Part shown: positions 26,548 to 34,878 of the stretch, in pieces
How the letters are laid out: each line of letters starts with the position of its first letter
Numbering within the stretch: position 1 is the stretch's first letter
The notes under the pieces: generated by a model
Databases searched by the model: none
The model's input: the letters and a program-made list of their open reading frames with translations, nothing else
Told to the model about the DNA's origin: nothing
Translations under genes and position numbers: made by a program
Assembly (NCBI RefSeq): GCF_000092925.1
Contig: NC_014217.1
Location: forward strand, 2,108,001-2,172,000
DNA: 64,000 bases
Direction of reading: 5' to 3'
Source: Ancylobacter novellus DSM 506
Lineage (GTDB): Bacteria > Pseudomonadota > Alphaproteobacteria > Rhizobiales > Xanthobacteraceae

Positions 26548-26639
26548 CCGTCATGCCAGGCCCTGGGCCGGGCATCCACGCCTTCTTTGGTCGGCGCGGA
26601 AAGACGTGGATGGCCGGGTCAAGCCCGGCCATGACGGCG
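26548..26639. repeat. Intergenic palindromic repeat, GGCCGGGC...CATGACG family (copy 2)
   Basis: GTCATGCCAGGCCCTGGGCCGGGCATCCACG faces CGTGGATGGCCGGGTCAAGCCCGGCCATGACGG, as in the copy at 18067-18168. It ends 13 bases before the putA operator. Confidence 0.85.
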
Positions 26640-26651
26640 CACAGAACCATC

Positions 26652-26684
26652 AGGTTGCACCTTCCCATAACAAAGGTTACACCT
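26652..26684. promoter_or_regulatory. Candidate PutA autoregulatory operator (two AGGTNNNACCT sites)
   Basis: AGGTTGCACCT (26652-26662) and AGGTTACACCT (26674-26684) lie 22 bp apart centre to centre, two helical turns, 37-69 bases before the putA start. The first copy holds GTTGCA, the core recognised by the ribbon-helix-helix domain of E. coli PutA. The TTGCAC hexamer at 26655 could also serve as a -35 box, so bound protein would block transcription. Confidence 0.6.
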
Positions 26685-26720
26685 CATCGCACCATCCCAG
26701 CCGCACAGGGGCAACCCAAC

Positions 26721-29700
26721 ATGAGCACGACCACCATCGGCGTGAAGATCGACGAGGAGCTCCGCGCCCGGCTGAAGGCCGCCGCCGAGCGCGAGGGCCG
26801 CTCGCCGCACGCGCTGGTCAAGCAGGCGCTCATCGCTGCCGTCGAACGCACCGAGCGCGGCATGCCGGCCGTGGCCGCCGATACGGCGGCGATGCTTGCC
26901 GCCGATGCCGGCAGCGCCCCGCAGGAGAGCCCCTTCCTGCCCTTCGCCCGCTCCATCCAGCCGCAAAGCGTGCTGCGCGCCCGCATCACCTCGGCCTACC
27001 GCATGCCGGAGACCGAGGCGGTGCCCATGCTCATCGGCCCGGCCAGCTTGCCCGAAGCCAAGGCGGAGGCCGCGAAGGAGCGCGCCCGTTCCCTCGTGGA
27101 ATCGTTGCGCGCCAAGGGCCAGAAGGGCCCGGTCGAGGGCCTGATCCACGAATATTCGCTGTCCAGCCAGGAAGGTGTGGCGCTGATGTGCCTCGCCGAG
27201 GCGCTGCTGCGCATCCCCGACCGCGCCACCCGCGACGCGCTGATCCGCGACAAGATCGGCCATGGCGACTGGCACGCCCATGTCGGCCAGAGCCCCTCGC
27301 TCTTCGTCAACGCCGCCACCTGGGGCCTGGTGCTCACCGGCAAGCTGACCACGACCTCCAGCGAGGCGGGCCTGTCGGGCGCCCTCACCCGCCTCATCGG
27401 CCGCGGCGGCGAACCCCTGATCCGCAAGGGCGTCGACGTCGCCATGCGGATGATGGGCGAGCAGTTCGTCACCGGCCAGACCATCTCCGAGGCGCTGGCG
27501 AACTCGCGCCGCATGGAGGCGAAGGGCTTCCGCTATTCCTTCGACATGCTGGGCGAGGCCGCCACCACCGAGGCCGATGCGCGCCGCTACCTCGCCGATT
27601 ACGAGCAGGCGATCCACGCCATCGGCAAGGCCTCGGCCGGGCGCGGCATCTATGAGGGGCCGGGCATCTCGATCAAGCTCTCGGCCCTGCACCCGCGCTA
27701 CAGCCGCGCGCAATATTCCCGTGTCGTCAATGAGTTGCTGCCGCGTGTTGTCACGCTGGCGAAGCTCGCGCGGCAGTACGACATCGGCCTCAACATCGAC
27801 GCCGAGGAAGCCGACCGGCTTGAGATCTCGCTGGACCTGCTTGAATCACTTTGCTTCGACGAGTCGCTAAGCGGCTGGAACGGCATCGGTTTCGTCGTCC
27901 AGGCCTACCAGAAGCGCTGCCCCTATGTGATCGACTACCTGATCGACCTCGCGCGCCGCTCGAACCACCGCATCATGGTGCGGCTGGTGAAGGGCGCGTA
28001 CTGGGACAGCGAGATCAAGCGCGCGCAGGTGGACGGGCTGGAAGGCTTCCCGGTCTATACCCGCAAGGTCCACACCGACGTCGCCTATCTCGCCTGCGCC
28101 CGCAAGCTGCTCGCGGCGCCCGACGCCGTGTTCCCGCAATTCGCCACCCACAACGCGCAGACGCTCTCCGCCGTCATGGAGATGGCCGGCGCCAACTACT
28201 ATGCCGGCCAGTACGAGTTCCAGTGCCTGCACGGCATGGGCGAGCCGCTCTATGAGGAGGTCGTCGGCCGCGAGAAGCTCGGCCGCCCCTGCCGCATCTA
28301 CGCCCCCGTCGGCACCCACGAGACGCTGCTCGCCTATCTCGTGCGGCGCCTGCTCGAAAACGGTGCCAATTCCTCCTTCGTCAACCGCATCGCCGACGAG
28401 GCGGTGCCGGTGGACGAGCTGATCGAGAGCCCGGTCGCCGCGGCCTCGCGCATCGAGCCGATGGGCGCGCCGCATCCGCGCATCGCTGCGCCGGACGACC
28501 TGTTCGGCGAGGAGCGCCGCAACTCGGCCGGCCTCGACCTTTCCAACGAGCAGCGCCTCGCCTCGCTCGCCGCCGCCCTGCTCGCCGGCAGCGCCGTGCC
28601 GCTGAAAGCCGTGCCGCTGCTCGGCGACGGCCCGGCCGAGGGCGTCGCCCGCCCGGTGCTCAACCCGGCCGACCATCGCGACCAGGTCGGCACGGTGGAG
28701 GAAGCGACGCCCGAGACCGTCGCCCGCGCCATGGAGATCGCCCAGGGCGCGGCGCCGATCTGGCAATCGACGCCGCCGGAGGAGCGCGCCCAGTGCCTTT
28801 CCCGCGCCGCCGATCTGATGGAGGCGCGCATGCCGGCGCTCATCGGCATCATCGTGCGCGAGGCCGGAAAATCCTTCCCCAACGCCATCGGCGAGGTGCG
28901 TGAAGCCGTTGATTTCCTGCGCTATTACGGCGCGCAACTGAAGGGCTGGTCCGGCGATACGCATCGCCCACTCGGCCCGGTGGTGTGCATCAGCCCGTGG
29001 AACTTCCCGCTCGCCATCTTCACCGGCCAGGTCGCCGCCGCGCTCGCCTCCGGCAATGCGGTGCTGGCCAAGCCGGCCGAGGAGACGCCCCTCATCGCCC
29101 ATGCGGCGGTCGAGATCCTGCGCGAGGCCGGCGTGCCGCCCGGCGCGGTGCAGCTCGTGCCCGGCGGCGGCGAGGTCGGCGCGGCTCTGGTCGGCGATGC
29201 CCGCACACGCGGCGTCATGTTCACCGGCTCGACCGAGGTGGCGCGGCTCATCCAGAGCCAGCTCGCCGAACGCCTGAGCCCGGAAGGCGGCGTCATCCCG
29301 CTCATCGCCGAGACCGGCGGGCAGAACGCCATGATCGTCGATTCCTCGGCGCTGGCCGAGCAGGTGGTGGCGGACGTGCTGTCCTCCGCCTTCGATTCCG
29401 CCGGCCAGCGCTGCTCGGCGCTCCGCATCCTGTGCCTGCAGGAGGACGTGGCCGACCGCATGCTGGAGATGCTGCGCGGCGCGCTGAAGGAGCTTTCCGT
29501 CGGTAATCCCGTGCAGCTCTCCACCGATATCGGCCCGGTCATCACTGCCGAGGCGCGCGAGACCATCGAGGCGCACATCGCCCGCATGCGCAAGGCGGGC
29601 CGCCCCGTCGAGCAGCTGGAGCTCGATGCGGAGACGCGCCACGGTACCTTCGTGCCGCCGACCCTCATCGAGATCGACGACATCGCCGAACTGCACCGCG

Positions 29701-30551
29701 AGGTGTTCGGCCCGGTGCTGCATGTGGTGCGCTATCGCCGCGACGACCTCGACGCGCTGATCGACGCCATCGACGCCACCGGCTACGGCCTCACCTTCGG
29801 CCTGCACACCCGCATCGACGAGACCATCGCCCATGTCGGCGCGCGCATCGAGGCAGGCAATGTCTATGTGAACCGCAACATCATCGGCGCCGTAGTGGGC
29901 GTGCAGCCCTTCGGCGGTCACGGCCTCTCCGGCACCGGGCCGAAGGCCGGCGGGCCGCTCTATCTGCAACGCCTGCTGAGCGTGCGTCCGTCCATCGCCC
30001 TGCCCGCCGCCGGCGCGCCGGAGCCGGCGCGGCTCTGGACCGACTTCGTCTCCGATCCCGCCACCCGCGCGCTGTGCGGCGCCGTGCTCGACGCCTCGCC
30101 CTATGGCCACAAGGCGGAACTTTCCGGCCCGGTCGGCGAGCGCAACGTCTATGTGCTCAAGCCCCGCGGCACGGTACTGTGCCTTGCCGCGACGGAGCGG
30201 GGGCTGGCGGTGCAGATCGCCTCGGTGCTCGCCACCGGCAACCGCGTGCTGCTGGAGGGCACCGACCTCCCCGCTTTGCCCGCCGGGCTGGAGAGCCATG
30301 TCGGCATAACCGACGACCTCGCGAGCGCGCGGTTCGATGCGGTGCTGTTCGAGGGCGACAGCGATGCCCTGCACCGGCTGAACGGCGAGATCGCCGCCCG
30401 CGGCGGGCCGATCGTGCTCGTGCACGGGCTGCATCCCGACGCGCTCGCGCGCGGCGAGTTGTACCCGCTCGACCTCCTGATGCTCGAAGGTGCAACCTCC
30501 ATCAACACCGCGGCCGCCGGTGGCAATGCCAGCCTGATGAGCATCGGCTGA
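26721..30551 (+). CDS. putA: Trifunctional proline catabolism protein PutA
   Basis: Oxidises proline to glutamate in two steps and represses its own gene. 1276 residues. Residues 1-45 (TTTIGVKIDEELRARLKAAAEREGRSPHALVKQAL broken into strand and two helices) form a ribbon-helix-helix DNA-binding domain. The proline dehydrogenase barrel follows (MVRLVKGAYWDSEIKRAQ, YEFQCLHGMGEPL). The P5C dehydrogenase has PLAIFTGQVAAALASGNAVLAKPAEETP, Glu in IAETGGQNAM and catalytic Cys in SAGQRCSALR. A C-terminal substrate-channel domain ends near SINTAAAGGNASLM. Start ATG 26721 fits the domain; the open frame before it runs through a repeat element. Confidence 0.97.
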   Translation: MSTTTIGVKIDEELRARLKAAAEREGRSPHALVKQALIAAVERTERGMPAVAADTAAMLAADAGSAPQESPFLPFARSIQPQSVLRARITSAYRMPETEAVPMLIGPASLPEAKAEAAKERARSLVESLRAKGQKGPVEGLIHEYSLSSQEGVALMCLAEALLRIPDRATRDALIRDKIGHGDWHAHVGQSPSLFVNAATWGLVLTGKLTTTSSEAGLSGALTRLIGRGGEPLIRKGVDVAMRMMGEQFVTGQTISEALANSRRMEAKGFRYSFDMLGEAATTEADARRYLADYEQAIHAIGKASAGRGIYEGPGISIKLSALHPRYSRAQYSRVVNELLPRVVTLAKLARQYDIGLNIDAEEADRLEISLDLLESLCFDESLSGWNGIGFVVQAYQKRCPYVIDYLIDLARRSNHRIMVRLVKGAYWDSEIKRAQVDGLEGFPVYTRKVHTDVAYLACARKLLAAPDAVFPQFATHNAQTLSAVMEMAGANYYAGQYEFQCLHGMGEPLYEEVVGREKLGRPCRIYAPVGTHETLLAYLVRRLLENGANSSFVNRIADEAVPVDELIESPVAAASRIEPMGAPHPRIAAPDDLFGEERRNSAGLDLSNEQRLASLAAALLAGSAVPLKAVPLLGDGPAEGVARPVLNPADHRDQVGTVEEATPETVARAMEIAQGAAPIWQSTPPEERAQCLSRAADLMEARMPALIGIIVREAGKSFPNAIGEVREAVDFLRYYGAQLKGWSGDTHRPLGPVVCISPWNFPLAIFTGQVAAALASGNAVLAKPAEETPLIAHAAVEILREAGVPPGAVQLVPGGGEVGAALVGDARTRGVMFTGSTEVARLIQSQLAERLSPEGGVIPLIAETGGQNAMIVDSSALAEQVVADVLSSAFDSAGQRCSALRILCLQEDVADRMLEMLRGALKELSVGNPVQLSTDIGPVITAEARETIEAHIARMRKAGRPVEQLELDAETRHGTFVPPTLIEIDDIAELHREVFGPVLHVVRYRRDDLDALIDAIDATGYGLTFGLHTRIDETIAHVGARIEAGNVYVNRNIIGAVVGVQPFGGHGLSGTGPKAGGPLYLQRLLSVRPSIALPAAGAPEPARLWTDFVSDPATRALCGAVLDASPYGHKAELSGPVGERNVYVLKPRGTVLCLAATERGLAVQIASVLATGNRVLLEGTDLPALPAGLESHVGITDDLASARFDAVLFEGDSDALHRLNGEIAARGGPIVLVHGLHPDALARGELYPLDLLMLEGATSINTAAAGGNASLMSIG

Positions 30552-30552
30552 A

Positions 30553-30574
30553 CGAGGGGGCACACGCCCCCTCG
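30553..30574 (+). terminator. Strong hairpin behind putA
   Basis: CGAGGGGGC and GCCCCCTCG pair over nine bases around an ACAC loop, two bases after the putA stop. No T-run follows, so it is either an atypical terminator or a 3' message-end stabiliser. Confidence 0.55.
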
Positions 30575-30683
30575 CCTGCCCATTCGCATGGCTGATATGC
30601 GCCTCATCCATGGCGATATATCGCATGCGACCTATATCTGTTACGACTGCTTTGGAGGAGGCCGAGACCTTAAGGAGACCGCC

Positions 30684-31217
30684 ATGATCGCGAATAGCCG
30701 CCCCATCGACAAAGACCCGCGCGCGGACGCCGCTCCGGCCGCCGCGGCGACCGACAGGGAGCGCGCGCCCGATCAGGCCGAGCCCAGGCTCGACGATTTC
30801 GTCTGCTTCGCCATCTATTCGGCCTCGCACGCCATCAACCGCGTCTACAAGCCGGTGCTCGACCGGCTCGGCCTCACCTATCCGCAATATCTCGCCATGG
30901 TGCTGCTGTGGGAGAAGGACGGGCGCACGGTCGGCGAGATCGGCGAGCGGCTGCGGCTGGAATCCAACACCCTTACGCCCGTGCTCAAGCGGCTCCAGGC
31001 CGCCGGCCTGCTCACCCGCGAGCGCGACGTCGAGGACGAGCGCCAGGTGCGTATCCGCCTCACCGCCAAGGGCCGGGAGCTGCATGCCGGCGCCGCGGCG
31101 ATGCGCGAGCGGCTCACATCGGCGGCCCGGCAGGATGTCGAGGAGCTGACGCGGCTGCGCGGCGAGGTCTGCGCCCTGCGGGACGCGCTCGATGCGAGCG
31201 CGCCGTCCGGCCGATAA
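30684..31217 (+). CDS. MarR-family regulator of the OhrR type
   Basis: 177 residues. After a variable Ala-rich N-terminus, LDDFVCFAIYSASHAINRVYKPVLDRLGLTYPQYL matches OhrR, with the reactive Cys in VCFAIY that senses organic hydroperoxides; Tyr residues that hydrogen-bond it are present. The winged helix follows (GEIGERLRLESNTLTPVLKRLQAAGLLTRERDVEDERQVRIRLT). ATG 30684 has AAGGAG upstream. The usual partner gene ohr is not adjacent, so its target lies elsewhere. Confidence 0.85.
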   Translation: MIANSRPIDKDPRADAAPAAAATDRERAPDQAEPRLDDFVCFAIYSASHAINRVYKPVLDRLGLTYPQYLAMVLLWEKDGRTVGEIGERLRLESNTLTPVLKRLQAAGLLTRERDVEDERQVRIRLTAKGRELHAGAAAMRERLTSAARQDVEELTRLRGEVCALRDALDASAPSGR

Positions 31218-31247
31218 GCCACGGACGGCCGCCGCGGCGCGCGCACG

Positions 31248-32150
31248 TCACGGCGTCCGGCGCCCGTCCCGCCGCACGTGCTCGACGAGCGCGCGCAGCT
31301 TGGGCGCCATGTTCCGGCGGTTCGGGTAGTAGAGATAGAACCCCGCGAAGGGCGGGCAGAACGCCTCCAGCACCGCCACGAGCCGCCCAGAGTCGAGAAA
31401 CGGCCGAAAGCTCTCTTCGAGACCGCAGGTGATGCCGGCGCCCGCCAGCGCGAGCTTGATCATCAACGCCATGTCGTTCGTGGTGATCTCCGGCGCCACG
31501 GTGACGGCGAACTCCCTACCCTCCTCGGTGAACTCCCAGCGATAAGGCGCGACGCGCGGTGCCGGGCGCCAGCCGATGCAGCGATGCGCGGCCAGCTCGC
31601 GCGGATGCGCGGGTGCTCCCCGGCGCTCGAGATAGGCCGGCGCACAGACGATGATCTGCCGCTGCGCGCCGGAGACCGGGACGGCGATCATGTCCTGCTC
31701 GATCACCTCGCCGAGCCGCACGCCGGCGTCATAGCCCTCGCTGACGATGTCGAACTCCTCGTCCGTTACCACGATGTCGAGCTCGACCGCCGGATGCGCC
31801 GCGGCGAAGGCGGCGAGCATGGGTCCCGCCAGGAAATCCTCGGCGATCGAGGAGACGGCGAGCCGCAACTGGCCGCGCGGCGAACCGCGCAGGTTCCGGG
31901 CCGCCTCAAGCGCCGACCTCATCTCCGCCAATGCCGGCGCCGCATCGGTGAAGAGCCGCTCGCCGGCCTCGGTGAGGCTGACGCTGCGTGTGGTGCGCTG
32001 GAGCAGCGCGATGCCGAGCCGCTCCTCCAGCCGGCGCATGGTCTGGCTCACCGCCGAGCGGGTGACGCCGAGCCGGTCGGCCGCGGCGCGGAAGCTGCGC
32101 TCCTCCGCCACCACCGCGAACACCGCCAGCGCGTCGAGATCTGCTTCCAT
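31248..32150 (-). CDS. LysR-family transcriptional regulator
   Basis: 300 residues: N-terminal winged helix (LDALAVFAVVAEERSFRAAADRLGVTRSAVSQTMRRLEERLG) and a periplasmic-binding-like effector domain (90-295). The subgroup with RTTRSVSLTEAGE is typical of regulators beside a divergent oxidoreductase. Here the divergent gene is the SDR at 32271, its probable target; the 120-base gap between them is the expected operator region, though no clear T-N11-A dyad stands out. Confidence 0.92.
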   Translation of the reverse strand: MEADLDALAVFAVVAEERSFRAAADRLGVTRSAVSQTMRRLEERLGIALLQRTTRSVSLTEAGERLFTDAAPALAEMRSALEAARNLRGSPRGQLRLAVSSIAEDFLAGPMLAAFAAAHPAVELDIVVTDEEFDIVSEGYDAGVRLGEVIEQDMIAVPVSGAQRQIIVCAPAYLERRGAPAHPRELAAHRCIGWRPAPRVAPYRWEFTEEGREFAVTVAPEITTNDMALMIKLALAGAGITCGLEESFRPFLDSGRLVAVLEAFCPPFAGFYLYYPNRRNMAPKLRALVEHVRRDGRRTP

Positions 32151-32270
32151 TGGTTATGTTTGCTTTCCAGTCTGTCGATACGCCGGGTGATTATCGCGAC
32201 AATGGCGCCTGTCTATCTTCCCTGCAAGCACGCCGGACGACCCGGCGGCATCACAACAACGGAGATGGAC

Positions 32271-32993
32271 ATGGCTCTCGACAAGGTCGTCCTCATTACC
32301 GGCGCCTCCAGCGGCATCGGCACCGGCATCGCCCGCGAACTCGCCGCCGCCGGCGCAAAGCTGGTGCTCGGCGCTCGCCGCACCGACCGACTGGAAGCGC
32401 TCGCGCAGGAATTGCGGGCGGGCGGCGCGGAGGTCGTCACCCGCCGGCTCGACGTCACCAACCGCGCCGACGTCGCCGCCTTCGCGGAGGCCGGACGGCA
32501 AGCCTTCGGCCGCGTCGACGTCATGGTCAACAATGCCGGCGTCATGCCGCTGTCGCTCATGGCCTCGCTCAAGGTCGAGGAATGGGACCGGATGGTCGAC
32601 GTCAACATCAAGGGCGTGCTCTACGGCATCGCCGCCGTGCTGCCGGAGATGACCACCCGCCGTGCCGGCCACATCATCAACATCGCCTCCATCGGCGCGC
32701 TGTCGGTGGTGCCGACCGCGGCGGTCTATTGCGCCACCAAGTTCGCCGTGCGCGCCATCTCCGACGGGCTGCGGCAGGAGAACCGCGACATCCGCGTCAC
32801 CTGCATCCATCCCGGCGTGGTGGAGAGCGAGCTCGCCGACAGCATCACCGATCCCGCCGCCGCGGAGATGATGAAGACCTACCGCGCCATCGCCCTGAAG
32901 CCGGACGCCATCGGCCGCGCGGTGCGCTTCGCCATCGAGCAGCCGGACGACGTCGACGTCAACGAGATCGTCGTCCGCCCGACCGCAGCGTGA
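32271..32993 (+). CDS. Short-chain dehydrogenase/reductase
   Basis: 240 residues, classical SDR: TGASSGIGTGIA cofactor motif, NNAGVMP, catalytic Ser in NIASIGA and YCATK for the Tyr/Lys pair. Arg in GARRTDR suggests NADP(H). ATG 32271 has GGAG six bases upstream; another ATG lies at 32265. It heads a two-gene unit with the Atu4866-like gene and faces the LysR gene. Confidence 0.93.
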   Translation: MALDKVVLITGASSGIGTGIARELAAAGAKLVLGARRTDRLEALAQELRAGGAEVVTRRLDVTNRADVAAFAEAGRQAFGRVDVMVNNAGVMPLSLMASLKVEEWDRMVDVNIKGVLYGIAAVLPEMTTRRAGHIINIASIGALSVVPTAAVYCATKFAVRAISDGLRQENRDIRVTCIHPGVVESELADSITDPAAAEMMKTYRAIALKPDAIGRAVRFAIEQPDDVDVNEIVVRPTAA

Positions 32994-33003
32994 GGAGGAA
33001 GCC

Positions 33004-33357
33004 ATGCAATTCGCCCTCCCTCGCCTCTCCGCCGCAGTTTTGCTGCTCGCCTCCACGCTTGCCCTGCCACAGGAAGGCCGCTCGGAAATGAACCCCGATA
33101 CGCAGTCCACAGCCGCCGCCCCCGGTCATCCCTATGTCGGCCTCTGGGTCACCGCCGACCGCCGCGTCCGCCACCGGCTGCTGCCGAACGGGCGCTATGA
33201 CGAGGCGCGCGGCACGCGCGAGAGCGCCTATCGTGGCCGCTACGAGGTCACAGGCAACGAGATCTTCTACTGGGACGACACCGGCTTCACCGCCGACGGC
33301 GTGTTCATCGACGGCGTCCTCCCCCATGGCGGCATGATCCTCCACCGGGCGGAGTGA
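33004..33357 (+). CDS. Atu4866-family small exported protein
   Basis: 117 residues. A signal-like N-terminus (LSAAVLLLASTLALPQ) precedes HPYVGLWVTADRRVRHRLLPNGRYDEARGTR and YWDDTGFTADGVFIDGVLPHGGM, the signature of the Agrobacterium Atu4866 family, a small beta-barrel of unknown function that often follows an SDR gene. SD GGAGG lies just before the ATG. Distance to the SDR is 10 bases. Confidence 0.82.
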   Translation: MQFALPRLSAAVLLLASTLALPQEGRSEMNPDTQSTAAAPGHPYVGLWVTADRRVRHRLLPNGRYDEARGTRESAYRGRYEVTGNEIFYWDDTGFTADGVFIDGVLPHGGMILHRAE

Positions 33358-33368
33358 GGCAGTGCCGG

Positions 33369-34736
33369 TCACCCCAGCGTCCGTTGCAGCAGCTTCAGCA
33401 CGTCGGCGTTCATCTGCGCCACGTTGAAGCGCATGAAATCGGTCGCGCTCTGGGTCACGCTGAACACGTTTCCCGGGGCCAGCACCACCCCGTCGCGCAA
33501 GGCGGACTTCGCGACCTCCGCCGCATCCGTCGCCCGCGGCAGCCGGCACCAGAGGTAGAAGCCGCCCCGCGGCAGCGTCCATGGGTGGACGTCGAGCTTC
33601 GCCAGTTCCGCGATCATCTCCCGGCGCCGCCTGACCAGCCGGCTGCGGAGCCCGGCCAGATGCTTATAGTAGCTGCCGTCGCTCAGCGTGCGGAAGACGA
33701 GTTCCGCGGCGAGAGGGCTCGGCCCGCCGAACCCCGTCGCCAGCTGCAGCTCGATGAGGCCGTCCACCAGCTCCGGCCGCGCCGCGATGAAGCCGCAGCG
33801 TATCGAGGCGGAGAGCGTCTTCGAGAAGCTGCCGATCCGGATCACCCGGTTCAGCCCGTCGAGAGCGGCGAGCCGCGGCGAGGGCTCCGGCTCGAAATCG
33901 GCGAAGATCTCGTCCTCGACGATGGTCACATCGTGCGCCGTTGCCGCGGCGAGAAGCCGGTGCGCCGTCCGCGGCGACAGGCTGGCGCCGGTCGGGTTGT
34001 GGAGCGCGGAATTGGTGAGATAGAGGCGCGGACGATGCGTCGCGAGCGCCTCCTCGAACAGGTCGACATCCGGCCCGGTGGGCGTGTACGGCACGCCGAC
34101 AACCCGGACTGCATGGGCGCGGAGCAGCGCCCGGAAGTTGAAATAGCAGGGATCGTCGACCAGCACCGTGTCGCCCGGCCGCAGCAGGAGACGGCAGATC
34201 AGGTCGATGGCCTGCGTGCCGGAACTCGTCAGCAGGACCTGCTCCGCCCCCGCCTCGATGCCCTGCGCCATGAACTGGCGCACCAGAAGGCGACGCAAGG
34301 CCGGTGATCCGCGGGTCGAGCCGTACTCGACCAGCACCGCATCGTCGGTCTTCGCGGCCGCGCGCGTCGCGCGCCGGATGGCGGCGAGCGGCATCCAGTC
34401 CGGCGGCAGCCAGCCGCAGCCGGGCCGGAGCATCTCCCGCCCGCCATCGAGCGATTGCCGCGACACCCAGAACGGATCGACGGCGCGCTCGACCTCCGGC
34501 AGCGCATCGGGGCGCGCGACCGGCGCCATCGCGGCCGACACATAGAATCCCGATCCGGCGCGCGGGCGGATCAGCCCTTCGGCGACGAGGCGGTCATAGG
34601 CCTCGACCACCGTGGACGGCGACACCGCCATGTCCCGCGCGAACTTGCGGATCGAGGGCAGCTTGTCGCCGGGCGCCAACGCGTGGCCGGCGATGCGGCG
34701 GCGGATCGCCTGCATCACCGTCTCGGTGCGGCCCAT
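33369..34736 (-). CDS. MocR/PdxR-type regulator (GntR helix-turn-helix plus aminotransferase domain)
   Basis: 455 residues. Residues 1-70 form a GntR winged helix (VMQAIRRRIAGHALAPGDKLPSIRKFARDMAVSPSTVVEAYDRL). The rest is a class I aminotransferase fold with the PLP lysine in RIGSFSKTLSASIRCG and NSALHNPTG. Such proteins sense PLP or an amino compound. I place the start at ATG 34736 with CGGAAG before it; a GTG further up is possible. The long frame reaching 35342 is only the reverse of the transporter gene. The divergent EamA gene is the probable target. Confidence 0.9.
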   Translation of the reverse strand: MGRTETVMQAIRRRIAGHALAPGDKLPSIRKFARDMAVSPSTVVEAYDRLVAEGLIRPRAGSGFYVSAAMAPVARPDALPEVERAVDPFWVSRQSLDGGREMLRPGCGWLPPDWMPLAAIRRATRAAAKTDDAVLVEYGSTRGSPALRRLLVRQFMAQGIEAGAEQVLLTSSGTQAIDLICRLLLRPGDTVLVDDPCYFNFRALLRAHAVRVVGVPYTPTGPDVDLFEEALATHRPRLYLTNSALHNPTGASLSPRTAHRLLAAATAHDVTIVEDEIFADFEPEPSPRLAALDGLNRVIRIGSFSKTLSASIRCGFIAARPELVDGLIELQLATGFGGPSPLAAELVFRTLSDGSYYKHLAGLRSRLVRRRREMIAELAKLDVHPWTLPRGGFYLWCRLPRATDAAEVAKSALRDGVVLAPGNVFSVTQSATDFMRFNVAQMNADVLKLLQRTLG

Positions 34737-34768
34737 CGCTTCCGGGGCGCGGCTTTCACTCTCGACCA

Positions 34769-34810
34769 ACTGTACTGCTCCGTGCGGCCATACTGTTTCC
34801 CTCCACAGTA
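34769..34810. promoter_or_regulatory. MocR operator candidate between regulator and EamA gene
   Basis: TACTGT and ACAGTA form an inverted repeat with an 8-base gap (34791-34810), and a further TACTG half-site lies 18 bp away (34773). Direct plus inverted half-sites in the shared promoter region are typical for MocR proteins. Confidence 0.6.
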
Positions 34811-34878
34811 CGGGAGCGTTCCTGTCGCCGCCACCTCCCCGCGGATAGCGGAAAGCATCGGTCGAAGGAGTGAGAGTC

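Noticed and set aside
30488..30498. AGGTGCAACCT near the end of putA as a third PutA operator
   Set aside because: It is within codons, isolated, and not paired at 22 bp; probably chance.
27867..31085. A 1072-codon open frame opposite putA
   Set aside because: Shadow of putA, crossing its 3' end and part of the regulator gene, with no family features.
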